Notes: generated by a model from the letters alone, not told the origin. Counted from the stretch's first letter, positions 10,550 to 20,954 are shown. The stretch: 64,000 nucleotides of DNA from Dendrolimus kikuchii (GCA_019925095.2 CM034406.1:17526888-17590887), one strand, 5' to 3'. Program-made: numbers and translations.

Positions 10550-10730
10550 CTGTTACGCTTGTGTCATGGGTAATATACGACGGACTACTCTGGGGCCAAT
10601 CTCGGACCCCTAGACCATAGTAAATAACGGTGACAATTCGTTTCCGAAATTTACCGCATCACAAATCGAACCCAGAGCTTATGCGTTGCAATGAAGTAGG
10701 CCGGTAAAGGCTTAGCTTGCTCAACCACGG
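10550..10730 (-). mobile_element. tRNA-derived SINE A
   Basis: On the minus strand it reads GTTGAGCAAGCTAAGCC...GGGTTCGATTTGTGATG... and ends near CATGACACAAGCG. These are A-box and B-box-like blocks shared with five other copies. Confidence 0.8.
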
Positions 10731-11109
10731 TTTAGTTTGTATTAGTATGGTGGTACGGGAGCTAGGGTTGCCAGCCGTATTATAATATATAGTATTATTC
10801 TATATTTTAGCCAATTGAACTACATATTACAGAAAAATTACATAATACAAAATGTACTATATTTTCATCGTTATTTCAGTTGTCGCACTTTTTGTTTAAA
10901 TGCTTATGATTATTTTAAAAATAATAAATCATTGCTGGCTAAAGCAAAAAGTAGTAATAAATACACATGGAAAATGAAGTAATGAAATAAATAAAATATA
11001 TAATAAATAGTGAAAAATAAATGTGTACTCATTTTTCAACTAATTTTCGGTAATATGTTTTTAGAAGTTTAAAAAGGAAAATAGTATATTATCCGTAAGG
11101 GGCGCTAAC

Positions 11110-11374
11110 CTTGGCGCTGGGCGCGTCGTTCTCCTCGTCGGCGGTCTCGGTCGCGGAGGAGTCCTCGTACTCGTCGCGGCGGTGGCGGCGCGGCGCGGCG
11201 GCGTCGGTGCGCGGGCGCGGCGGCGGCGGCGCGGCGGGCGGCTGCGCGCGCGCCGGCGACCCCGCGCTCGCCGTGTCCGTGTCGCCGGAGCTCACGCAGC
11301 TCTCCTCGCTCGACGTGCACCGGTTCGCCGGCGCGGGCCGCTCGCTCACCAGCTGGTCCAGTTGGAGCTTTTTC
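11110..11374 (-). CDS. Smr: Smrter exon E14: end of SANT2 and acidic/Ser linker
   Basis: The acceptor is TGTTTAAG|GAAAAA and the donor GCCAAG|GTTAGC. It takes the last base of an Arg codon split with E13, giving FYFTYR-KKLQLDQLVSE, which matches the end of SANT2 in NCoR (FYFNYKRRHNLDNLL). A SSEESCVSSGDTDTASAGS phospho-acceptor-rich stretch, a Pro/Arg-rich part and an acidic end (DEYEDSSATETADEENDA) follow. The exon is extremely GC-rich, so both other strands' frames are open; those are shadows. Confidence 0.95.
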
Positions 11375-11854
11375 CTTAAACAAACACGATTACTGCGATT
11401 TAGCAATCTTCATTCGCATTACAATTTATCGGACTGGCAATCTGTGCAAGGTCGCCGAGAAGGGCTGGATAAGGAAGACGCGAGTCCGGGATGTATGACG
11501 CAAATTGTGGACAAGGACTGGCTGAAATATAAGAGCCGATTTTTCTATCATCAGATAAAACCTATCGATCGAATAGACTATATAACCCGAGTGAATTCAA
11601 AAGTGAAACAATTCAAATGTTTTTTTTTTTAAATGAAGTTTTTTTTTGTCAAAAATTTTATCTTGCCAAGCTTGTAAGGAATTTATGCCATGTCATTATT
11701 ATAACGACAATAATATTCTTCTTTCCTTTTATTATATCTTTGTCTTACTGAATATACACTGTTTGCTAAAATTCCATTAATTCTTCGAAAGTAATTGTGT
11801 AACATACTTCTGTATAAAGCTTACATAAAACAAGTTTCGAGTTAATCAATTTTT

Positions 11855-12005
11855 AGCTAGACGTGTTGCTGCAGAGTTTCTAACCGCTTCTTCTGTTTAA
11901 CAGCAATAACATGTTACAAAGCGGTATACATAGACTAGGAAGTAAAATTAAATTTTAACTTATATGTATGATCTTCAAAAAGTGTTCTCCAGTGGAACTT
12001 ACCTT
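11855..12005 (+). repeat. Interspersed repeat family Y
   Basis: It contains GCTAGACGTGTTGCTGCAGAG and GTGTTCTCCAGTGGAACTTAC, shared with 5255-5452 (opposite strand). It abuts the Helitron at 12005. Confidence 0.6.
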
Positions 12006-12282
12006 CTATGCATATAATAAAACTGTAGAGGTCGAACTTCTGTACAGTGAAAAAAAAATGCTGAAAACCGAGTCAGGGGATTGTAAGAAGTGAAATAGAA
12101 CTAATTTAGATTTTTTTTTCCATTTTTTCGTTCCTCTGTTTGTCTGTTTGTACGGGCTAAGTTCCGAAACGACTGGACCGATTTAAATGAAATTTTGTAT
12201 GGTGGTAGCTTATATCCCTGGTCAACATATAAGAGTTCCCGTAGGATTGTTATAAATAGACGAAGTTGCGGGTATCAGCTAT
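12005..12282 (+). mobile_element. Non-autonomous Helitron (family h2)
   Basis: It starts TCTATGCATATAATAAAAC and ends GACGAAGTTGCGGGTATCAG-CTAT. An opposite-strand copy at 27362-27660 shares TAGAGGTCGAA, AATCCCCTGACTCGG (reverse) and ATATCCCTGGTCAACATATA. The terminal CTAG is mutated to CTAT here. Confidence 0.7.
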
Positions 12283-12370
12283 TTAGAACACAAACTTTTG
12301 AATTTAGAATTTTGAGGGGACTATAACTCGGGAAGAGTGAGTAGACCGCTACCTGGGAATGAGCACTCAC

Positions 12371-12590
12371 CTGTAGGTGAAGTAGAAGGCCTTCAGGCTG
12401 GCCGGCGTCCGGCCACTGACGACCGCTATCCGGTCCCAGGCGGTGCCGTGCTCCCGGAGCAGGCTGCGGAACCGGGCCGCCTCCTCCTCCGTGGGCTCCG
12501 GCGCCGAGCCGCCCTCGCCGACCGTCTCCAGCCTCCGGGTGATTCGTTTGAAGCACGCCAAGCAACATTTGCTCAACTCGCTTGGTATTT
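12371..12590 (-). CDS. Smr: Smrter exon E13: CCLAC cysteine motif and SANT2
   Basis: The acceptor is TTTACAG|AAATACC and the donor CTACAG|GTGAGTG. It encodes IPSELSKCCLACFKRITRRL, which continues the cysteine-rich module of E11-E12. A short Gly/Glu linker follows, then EEEAARFRSLLREHGTAWDR and SLKAFYFTYR, which is SANT2. In vertebrates SANT2 binds histone tails. The usual first tryptophan (WTEEE) is Pro here (PTEEE); the second (TAW) is kept. Split codons occur at both ends. Confidence 0.95.
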
Positions 12591-12618
12591 CTGTAAACAA
12601 TACATAGGTATATATTGT

Positions 12619-12660
12619 ACTAGAGTTTTCCCCGCGGCTACACCGCGGTGGTAGTATTTT
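12619..12660 (-). mobile_element. Helitron 3'-terminus fragment (family h3)
   Basis: On the minus strand it reads ACCGCGGTGTAGCCGCGG, an 18-base hairpin region (CCGCGG/CCGCGG), then GGAAAACTCTAG followed by T. The same terminus occurs at 15240-15273 on the plus strand. Confidence 0.65.
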
Positions 12661-12813
12661 TAATGTACTTGTCCAATTTGAAAATCTACCCGTAAAACTT
12701 CAAGTTAAAATTTTGTTGCGATTCGTTTTTCCACTTGTCCGTTGAAGTTTCACTTCTACTAGGTATAGCACCAGCACACATTTCGATTTTTGTTATAACA
12801 AAATAATACTCAC

Positions 12814-12944
12814 GAAACTCTTCCATTAGGGGCCTCTTCAGTTCAGCTGACAGGTCGTGCCATCTCGGGGGCAAATGCCTTAACCGTTTCGCTCTAACCC
12901 TCGGCCCGGGACACGTTGGTACCGGACACCTTGTATATCTCGAT
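12814..12944 (-). CDS. Smr: Smrter exon E12: middle of the cysteine-rich module
   Basis: The acceptor is TTATTCAG|ATCGAG and the donor GTTTC|GTGAGT. It encodes SRYTRCPVPTCPGPRVRAKR, LRHLPPRWHDLSAELKRPLM and EEF. The C-x4-C pair, followed by a basic stretch and HLPPRW, looks like part of a zinc-binding fold shared with E11 and E13. It has no counterpart that I know of in vertebrate NCoR/SMRT. Confidence 0.92.
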
Positions 12945-13069
12945 CTGAATAAAATAAACAATTACCAGAAATCTGTGGGAATATCTTTATTTATGACAAT
13001 TCATTAAAATATTTATGTCTGTTTGCGCAAACGATTTATGTAAATAGAACGTAATAGGTTCGAAATACG

Positions 13070-14122
13070 AAAAGATCGGTAAAGGAAAGATCGCTAAGGG
13101 AAAAAATCGGTCAAGGAAAAGATCGCTAAGGGAAAAGATCGGTAAAGGAATAGATCGCTAAGGGAAAAGACCGGTAAAGCAAAAGATCGCTAAGGGAAAA
13201 GATCGGTAAAGGAAAAGATCGCTAAGGGGAAAGATCGGTAAAGGAAAGATCGCTAAGGGAAAAGATCGGTAAAGGAAAAGATCGCTAAGGGAAAAGATCG
13301 GTAAAGGAAAAGATCGCTAAGGGAAAAGATCGGTAAAGGAAAAGATCGCTAAGGGAAAAGATCGGTAAAGGAAAAGATCGCTAAGGGAAAAGATCGGTAA
13401 AGGAATAGATCGCTAAGGGAAAAGACCGGTAAAGCAAAAGATCGCTAAGGGAAAAGATCGGTAAAGGAAAAGATCGCTAAGGGAAAAGATCGGTAAAGGA
13501 AAAGATCGCTAAGGGAAAAGATCGGTAAAGGAATAGATCGCTAAGGGAAAAGATCGGTAAAGGAATAGATCGCTAAGGGAAAAGACCGGTAAAGCAAAAG
13601 ATCGCTAAGGGAAAAGATCGGTAAAGGAAAAGATCGCTAAGGGAAAAGATCGGTAAAGGAATAGATCGCTAAGGGAAAAGACCGGTAAAGCAAAAGATCG
13701 CTAAGGGAAAAGATCGGTAAAGGAAAAGATCGCTAAGGGAAAAGATCGGTAAAGGAAAAGATCGCTAAGGGAAAAGATCGGTAAAGGAAAAGATCGCTAA
13801 GGGAAAAGATCGGTAAAGGAATAGATCGCTAAGGGAAAAGATCGGTAAAGGAATAGATCGCTAAGGGAAAAGACCGGTAAAGCAAAAGATCGCTAAGGGA
13901 AAAGATCGGTAAAGGAAAAGATCGCTAAGAGAAAAGATCGGTAAAGGAAAAGATCGCTAAGGGAAAAGATCGGTAAAGGAAAAGATCGCTAAGGGAAAAG
14001 ATCGGTAAAGGAATAGATCGCTAAGGGAAAAGATCGGTAAAGGAATAGATCGCTAAGGGAAAAGACCGGTAACGAAAAAGATCGCTAAAGGAAAAGAGCG
14101 GTAAAGGAAAGGATCGCTAAAT
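13070..14122. repeat. Minisatellite, 32-bp unit made of two 16-bp half-units
   Basis: About 33 tandem copies alternate AAAAGATCGGTAAAGG and AAAAGATCGCTAAGGG. Variant units (AATAGATCGCTAAGGG; AAAGACCGGTAAAGCA) recur together at intervals, which is a higher-order pattern. The array lies in the E11-E12 intron and ends ~110 bp 3' (gene sense) of the E11 donor. Edge units are degenerate. Confidence 0.97.
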
Positions 14123-14232
14123 CGCGTTCTTCTGATAAACTATAAAGTTTCTATCCATTATTTATCTATTTTTTCGTATTGCCAAAATGAAGTTGCTGAT
14201 AACCCAAAACGGCTAAAAGGATCAACCCTCAC

Positions 14233-14449
14233 CTGACACATCTACAATGGCAGGGCTCACAGACCCTGGCGCCTACGGAGTCCTCCTTCAGACCGTAATG
14301 GGTAGCTCTCGTCCTCGAAACGGTCCTGGTCGCCCCCGACATGTTGCAAACGGCGCATATCATGTCCAGCGGCGACGACGCCGACGTGGTCACCGTCGTC
14401 GTTGTGACCGTCGCCGTCGACGAGGGCGTCGCTGCTCTTTCTATTACCG
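14233..14449 (-). CDS. Smr: Smrter exon E11: Thr-rich linker and first cysteine cluster
   Basis: The acceptor is TGTCCGCAG|CGGTAA and the donor GTGTCAG|GTGAGG. After a split Ala codon it encodes a Thr/Ser-rich stretch (TATVTTTTVTTSASS), then DMICAVCNMSGATRTVSRTR, ATHYGLKEDSVGARV and CEPCHCRCVR. The C-x2-C...C-x2-C-x-C-x-C pattern begins the cysteine-rich module continued by E12 and E13. The acceptor lies only ~30 bp from a SINE A copy that starts at ~14478. Confidence 0.93.
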
Positions 14450-14477
14450 CTGCGGACAAACGAGATACATAAGAGAC

Positions 14478-14668
14478 AGCCTCTGTACTTGAGCGGGCTA
14501 AGCCTTTCACGGCTTACCTCACTACAACGCAGAGGATCCGGGTTCGATTCCTGGCATGGTAAATTTCGGAAACGCATTTTGTTTATTTATGCCTGGGATC
14601 GGCCTCAGAGTAGTCCGTTGTATATTACGCATAACACAAGCGTAACTGACGCTTAATTTGGGGCAATA
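14478..14668 (+). mobile_element. tRNA-derived SINE A
   Basis: It starts GCCTCTGTACTTGAGCGGGC, carries the B-box GGGTTCGATTCCTGGCATGG, and ends near GCTTAATTTGGGGCAATATA. It is inserted antisense to the co-repressor gene immediately upstream of the E11 acceptor. Confidence 0.85.
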
Positions 14669-14682
14669 TAAAATTACTGAAC

Positions 14683-14872
14683 TTCCATGATCAAATTGAT
14701 CGTGTACTAGCAGAAGGTGATGTCAGGAGCCTTAAGAACAGACGAGCTTGCATGACAAGAGTTATGAATGTCAAAGAGGCAAGTGAGGTGTGTAAGAATA
14801 AGCCTAAATGGCACTCTGTTGTTCGTGCCTACCCCGCAAGGGAACTGGCGTGAAGTTATGTGTGTGTGTGTG
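14683..14872 (+). mobile_element. RTE-like LINE 3' fragment
   Basis: It encodes FHDQIDRVLAEGDVRSLKNR and KPKWHSVVRAYPARELA, then a stop and a TGTG-rich tail. It sits directly behind the SINE A copy. Confidence 0.85.
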
Positions 14873-14929
14873 TGTGTAATATAAAATTATATGTTTGTGA
14901 CAGTTTTTTTTTTTTAGATATTCGTTAAG

Positions 14930-15187
14930 GTTTATATATATCGAGGGCTTCAGAACAAATGGGCGTACAGACAATAGTGCAGTTTTACACAAAGGCAAAA
15001 TTATGAATAAAACAAAACCAGTTGATTGTATAAGGCTGAAATTAAGAATACCCTTCTTTATAGGTACACTTGGATACTGGTAAGGCTTTCTAAATTGTAA
15101 CATGCATAGTTTTTAGTAAACAACAAAAAAATGCCATTTTTGCGTATACGCCTAATATATTATGAAGCCCTCGATATATATATATAT
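14930..15187. mobile_element. Small inverted-repeat element (MITE-like)
   Basis: TATATATATCGAGGGCTTCA (~14933-14952) faces its reverse complement (~15163-15182). This gives a ~255-bp unit with ~20-bp terminal inverted repeats next to TA steps. No coding capacity. Family unknown. Confidence 0.55.
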
Positions 15188-15239
15188 AGAACCAAATTAA
15201 GTTTTTATGTAAGTAAAATAATGTGTTGTACAAGGCTTG

Positions 15240-15273
15240 ACCCACGGCGTAACCGCGAGGAAAACTCTAGTTA
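15240..15273 (+). mobile_element. Helitron 3'-terminus fragment (family h3)
   Basis: It ends ACCGCGAGGAAAACTCTAG followed by T and contains the CGCGG/CCGCG-type hairpin half-sites. It is the plus-strand relative of 12619-12660. Confidence 0.55.
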
Positions 15274-15279
15274 TATGAT

Positions 15280-16050
15280 AATATTTCATATTCATAAACA
15301 TAAGATACTTTTGATCCCGAAGAACACGGTTGTCCTAGAAAATACTCATAAAACTAAAATGCCACATTCAAAATATTTCTCTCACCGACGAGACGTAAAA
15401 ACTCCTCGTCCTTTTGTATCCAAATCTCATTATTCTCTAAATCCATCGGGACGGATCGACTCCGTTCCCGTATTGCATATTAACGTTTCACTGAACGGAT
15501 TGAATCCGTAAACCAGTGGCGTGTTGTGAGCGCAATGGAATATTCATCGGACATCCCGTCCGGGGCGCAATTACAACGGCCGAAACTGGATTAGCTGTAC
15601 ACGATGTGACGGACTGGGGAAAAACGGTGTAGGCGGTATTATAGAGCGGGTCAAATCGAAAAGCGTACTTTTTAACATTGTTTAAAATTTATTTTTTATG
15701 CCTTATAATGTTATGTTATTACATGTCGTGGGGGGTATTATTAGTCAAATATTGAAAACAACAATGTTTATTCATTTTTTAATGATTCCAATAGATAGCG
15801 GAATGTGCCCAATAACTTTTAAACTATGATGTCGAAAATTCCACTAAATTTTGAGGGTACAGATCCTCATAAGTAGGTACCTTCGAAGAAACTTATTTTT
15901 TTTTAAATTCTCCTTCGCCAGACATACATGGTTATCCGGCCTTATTATCTTTTGTTTTTTTTCTTTTCAAAACTTATGCATTAGGTCCCTATACTAATAC
16001 AAAGGAAGAAAATTGATGTGATCATACCGTTCAGTAATTTTTGAACAACA
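15280..16050. other. Intron E10-E11, nothing recognised
   Basis: AT-rich sequence with no supported exon or repeat end. Confidence 0.5.
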
Positions 16051-16054
16051 ACAA

Positions 16055-16205
16055 TAACAGCACATAAGCGTCCCACTGCTGGGCTCCCATTCATAAGGAA
16101 ACGAACAGTATATATTCCACACTTGTCCAAGGCGGTGTGGCGGGTTTTGACACATCAGTTATCACGATGTGCAGGTTTCATCACGATGTTTTTATATTAG
16201 TTTTT
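16055..16205 (-). mobile_element. tRNA-derived SINE B, 3' part
   Basis: On the minus strand it contains CGCCTTGGACAAGTGTGG and TGGGAGCCCAGCAGTGGGAC. The tRNA head is missing. Confidence 0.75.
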
Positions 16206-16984
16206 GAAATATGGGATATCTTCAATTAAATGCTTTTCTTATGGTTTCGCAGCCAAATGATGAAAAAAGTGAACTTATGGTCACTTCTAAATAACCTTGC
16301 ACATTTACCCGATTTTATTATTCAGTCTTATCATAGACAAATTAAAACAAACAATGTCAATTACAAAAAGGCGTAAAACCCCCTCGAGCCTTGGGAGGCT
16401 GAATCGGGCAACTTTTTAAACTGAACCAACAAATGAAACAATCCTGACAAGCAAACAAATTTGAAACTGAGTTCGCAACAAAGTTAGTTTAATAATTAAA
16501 TACAAGTTAGTGAATGAGGTGCACTGATTTGCGTTAAATGCACTGCAATCAACTAACTTACTTAACAGCTGTTTCGGCGCGACGCCGACAGGGAGTTCCG
16601 TGGACGTGTTTATGCGGAATACGTTCATGCATTTTAAATTATTTATTTATTTATGAAAACCTCCAGCTAAATACTTTTGAACAAAAAATTAACAACAGAA
16701 AGCCATTGATGGATTTCACGATTAACCTATTAGTTTAAAGTAACATGCTGACGTAAAAAATGCACCGACATACTAAATTACTGTTGAAAAAATAAGGCTT
16801 AAACACCTAACGAATATTTCTAATAATGTGTATTAGGAAAAATAATTTCCTATACCCCTTTGGGCCAAATACCTAGTCTTGCCATAAATATTGTAACAAA
16901 GAATTTTTTTTCTATTGCCTAACATTTATAAGTTTTACAGTGTGTTAGTTTAATATACAAATATAAAACAATTTAAAATGTAAA

Positions 16985-18040
16985 AAGCTTATTCGAAGTG
17001 GTCTCCATTAGCTGCAATACAGTCCTTTAAACGTTGAGGCCAGTTATCAATAGAAGCACGCACTCTTTCCATGGAAAAATTCTTCACTGCCAATCGTATG
17101 GATTGTTTTAGGGACTCCAAATTATCATGGCGTTTAGAGCAAGCCGTACTCTCTAAAACTGATCATAAATCATAATCCAGCGGATTAAGATCGGGACTAG
17201 ACGACGGCCAGCCTTCAGCTCTGATGAAGTCCGAAACGTTCGTTTCCAACCAAGACTGCGTGGACCGAGCTTTATGACCCGGCGCCGAGTCTTGCTCGAA
17301 GGACCTTCTCAAGAATGGTATCTTGATACACTTGTGGCGATTGTTTTGATACCTTTTTCACAAAAATATGGCTCAGTCACTCCTTCATAGCTAACACCTC
17401 ACCAAACCATCACTGAAGACGGATAATGCCCACGTTGCATTTTGTCGACTAATTGAGAAGCTTCCTTACGAGCTTTGAGCATAAATACGGTCATTATGTT
17501 TGTTAAAATGTTGCTCAATTATAAAAATTTTCCCATCCGTAAACAATTTTTTTCTGTGACCTCCCTTTGCGTACCGCTTCAGTAGATGTTTCGATTTTAC
17601 CACCCTATTCTTTTTAAAATTATGACTTAAGAAATGACCAGTGCGTCTCTTATAGGCTGCAAGTCCTAAGTCATCTTTTAAAATACGCGACATGGTTCTA
17701 AGTTATATCTTCACTTTCCGAGATAAAATCTTTTGCTTTCGGACAGGATTTCTTCGAATTCTTTCCCTTAATGATTTGACCACCTTTTTCGTACGAACAC
17801 TACGTGGCCGGCCAGATCTTTTTCTGACACAAACAGAGGAGGTCTCATTGTACCTATTAATAGCCCGATACACAAACATTTGACTAGTAACAAGCGTATG
17901 GAGAGTTTTAAAAATTGCATTTGACTCCATACTTTGTGTAATGCAATCACAGCGATTTGGTTCTCTTTATCGCCCCACTTCATTTTAATATCGCAAAATG
18001 TTGTACAATGTATTGGCGCCAAAATGAGAAAACACAATAA
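16985..18040 (-). mobile_element. Decayed Tc1/mariner-superfamily transposon
   Basis: Minus-strand fragments in broken frames read KRSGRPRSVRTKKVVKSLRE, RIRRNPVRKQKILSRK and MSRILKDDLGLAAYKRRTGH, then KLFTDGKIFIIEQHFNKHND. The expected catalytic aspartate context FTDEKIF reads FTDGKIF, and frames are interrupted, so it is inactive. The remaining C-terminal part (16985-17460) carries more stops. Subfamily uncertain (maT/DD37D-like by the spacing of blocks). Confidence 0.8.
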
Positions 18041-18475
18041 ACAATCATATAAAAATGACAGATTCCAAATTAAATGTAATATTTTGTTTCTTTTTAATTG
18101 TAACAGTATTTATGGCCAGACTAAGTATATTCATACGACTTTACTCGCGTAGACTACGAGTGCGTTTAATGTCATGTAAACTGCACCATCCGATACAATT
18201 GTGTCGAAAGTGTTATTTATCAAATTCAAATTCAAATTTAGAACTTCATCTCCATTTTTTTTTTATTATTTAGTATTTTACATTACAATTTTAAGCACTG
18301 TTTCTTTTTTTCTTAATTAATAAGTTCCTTTTCTATTTTTAACTATTTGGTCGAATAAAATACATTATTTATTATTAATATTTATAAATCTAAAAATAGC
18401 TTAGTTTTCGCAGCGTAATTTAATTTCAAGCATACAAATTACGGGACGAGCTAAATGATAATGAAATATATTTTA

Positions 18476-18716
18476 CTAGCATCTGTCCGCGACTGCGTCC
18501 GCGTGGAATAGTTAAAAAAAAAAGTAACTTAAAAAGCCCCCCGATTTTGAAACATTCTTCATTGGTGCTCCGCTCCTATTGGCCTTAGCGTAATGATATA
18601 TATAGCCTATAACCTTCCTCGAATTTTTCAAATCAGACCAGTAGTTCCTTAGATTAGCGCGTTCAAGCAAACGATCAAACAAACTTTTCAGTTTTATATA
18701 TTAGTATAAGATAAGA
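18476..18716 (-). mobile_element. Non-autonomous Helitron (family h4)
   Basis: Read on the minus strand it begins TCTTATCTTATACTAATATA after an A and ends GCGGACGCAGTCGCGGACAG-ATG-CTAG before a T. A close copy lies at 28474-28718. Confidence 0.8.
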
Positions 18717-18944
18717 TTTCGTAGCTCATATTTCGAATAACTCATAGCCGTAGGGATTCCCTTCATGCTGTCAGCCTGCATAAATTTCAAGTGCAGATCT
18801 GCTTCCCCCTAATTAGCCAGTGCAAACCGCGCTCAATTTCAAACATTTGTCTTCAAGACTCCAGACGGTCGGACACAAATCTCGGAATATAAGTCATATA
18901 AAATAAAACGTAATTATATCATAGTAATATTAGTAATATAATAG

Positions 18945-19092
18945 TCAGGAGCCTTAAGAACAGACGAGCGTGCATGACAAGAGTTATGAATGTCAAAGAA
19001 GCAAGTGAGGTATGTAAGAATAAGCCTAAATGGCGCTCTGTTGTTCGTGCCTACCCCGCAAGGGAACTAGCGTGAAGTTATGTATGTATGTA
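18945..19092 (+). mobile_element. RTE-like LINE 3' fragment
   Basis: It runs from CAGGAGCCTTAAGAACAGAC to GCGTGAAGTTATGTATGTAT. It is extremely 5'-truncated. Confidence 0.85.
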
Positions 19093-19190
19093 ATATTTAA
19101 AAAATAGGTATTTATTATTTACATTTTTATATCTTTATTTAGCCATCATATAAACCTATAGGTTTATATATTTTTATTATATATTTAGTT

Positions 19191-19248
19191 AATATTATGG
19201 AATTTGAGTTAATTAGGCATGCCTAATTAACCCAAGTTCCATAATATT
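19191..19248. repeat. 58-bp near-perfect palindrome
   Basis: Two 29-bp arms match at 27 positions and meet at GGCATGCC, without a spacer; the centre is between 19219 and 19220. A separate 16-bp perfect palindrome (TAAACCTATAGGTTTA) lies ~30 bp to the left. No gene function visible; a cruciform is possible. Confidence 0.9.
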
Positions 19249-19249
19249 T

Positions 19250-20095
19250 AACTTTATTCACGATTTCATACACTGTTCTGTTATGCTCTGTAACTATACA
19301 GTTATACAATTATTTTATAAGCTATATAGTTATATGAAAAATAATTGATATTCGTAACTCTCGCGAAAACTCTAGGAATGGCTCTACTGATTTGAATATT
19401 TTTTGTATGCGTTTAGGTCCCGAGATGATTTAAATACACAATTGGATCAGGTAGACGGCGCTGGAATCGGGTTCCTGGATTTCGATGATTTTTTTTGTGT
19501 GTGTTTATGTAGGTCCCGGGATGGTTTAGCTTCACAATCTAAGGATTACGTTTCTGCCAAATTGGCTACGACTGAGCCTTAAAATATAAAGTTTGCATTC
19601 TAGATCTATCATTATGATGAGTGGATAAATGTCTTAAAATTCGATACTACACTATAACAGCACACTCAGCTTAATTTAACATCCAGTGTCAATTAATCTG
19701 TGCCAATTATCGCGTATTTGAACAAGAACTAATTGGATTCCCGTTTTATACATTCCCAAACGGTTATTAAAGCCGGCGCCCGTTGTATAAACATTCTGAT
19801 GGAATTGCCGCATCAATAAAAATATTATTTACTTATCAATATAAGTTACTTTCACATTACTTAAGAGAACCGACATTAAATTAATTAAACAAAACGAATT
19901 TTGCTCTTATAAAAACTATTTACTTAAGCAACTTAATAAAAAGCACAGTCTCGATCGATGTCATACCACGCTCTCACAGTATATCCGAGTGAAACGGTTG
20001 TGCTAATCATGTTTCGTGGCATAAATGTGAGTTCCGATGGTCCACTTACTCCTTCCCCTATCCTATTTTCCCGATTCCACCGCATACTTAATATA
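19250..20095. other. Intron E10-E11, nothing firmly recognised
   Basis: Possible Helitron-like diverged sequence at 19360-19520 (GGTCCCG-GATG-TTTA blocks occur twice, ~90 bp apart). No exon seen. Confidence 0.4.
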
Positions 20096-20104
20096 TGTTG
20101 TTTT

Positions 20105-20425
20105 TTTTTTATTGCAGGAGTTCAGCAGACAGGCAGACGGCCCACTTAATGGAAAGCGGTTACCATCGCCTATGGACATTTGCAACACCAAAGGTGCTAC
20201 AAATGCGCTGCTGTTCTCTCAAGGGAGACTGGAACCTGGTCACTAATGCCGGAACACAACACAAGGTTGTTATGGCGGCATACTCTAGACCAGGGGTGGT
20301 CGCCATCCAGTCGAGCAACTACCCTACCACCTGGCTGTGGGTTGTTTAGTCCCCACTTACGACAGGCCGCCAGGCGGCAGGAAATTGTATTCTTCCTCCG
20401 TTCCTGTACGGATAAAATGTATAAT
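20105..20425 (-). mobile_element. SINE-like repeat family X, near full-length reverse copy
   Basis: A poly-T start and TGCAGGAGTTCAGCAGACAG lead to GGAAATTGTATTCTTCCTCC and CCTGTACGGATAAAATG. A second, diverged copy of the 3' half (20505-20635) follows. Confidence 0.9.
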
Positions 20426-20954
20426 AATCCCATATCCCTTCCCTTCTACTCCCATTCCTGTTGTCTGATCCCTCTTTCTCATCGAGCTATCCTCTCCTCT
20501 TTATCCCATCCTAAACGCTGGCAACGCTTTGGCTTCGCCTCTGGTGTTCTGAACATCTATACATCTATATGTAATGTTAACCACTTTCCTTTACGTGGGC
20601 CGTCTACCTGTTTGCCAGCTTCATACTGAAAATAAGCAAAACGAAATGTAAATCACGCGAAATAACATCCATCCATCCGCATATTATGTATCACGTCATT
20701 TAATCTGCGAGATGTCTCCGTCGGTTTGTTTGCGTTGCAAATAAACAGCGAGCTCGGCCGGATAGCCGCACTCGTTAAATTATCACGCTCCAGAGGACAT
20801 GTGTACGCAAATATTGGAGACACGCCACCCCACGTGCGGAGTGCGGAGAGGCCGCTTGTTTAACTCGCTTTATATTGCTGCACTCATCCGGTGTATCAAA
20901 GCGCCTAACGGTGAAGGGAGGATGCGATACTAACTCAATAAACCCCGTTCGAGT

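Noticed and set aside
11105..11632. Plus-strand 173-codon ORF and alternative minus frame over exon E14
   Set aside because: Shadows of E14; the chosen frame continues SANT2 from E13.
13070..14122. CRISPR array
   Set aside because: Contiguous repeats without unique spacers, in a eukaryotic intron; it is a minisatellite.
20095..20629. Several ORFs of 60-150 codons over family X copies (also at 673, 45848, 55455, 55478)
   Set aside because: They recur with the repeat in all orientations and share no conserved domain; repeat-derived.
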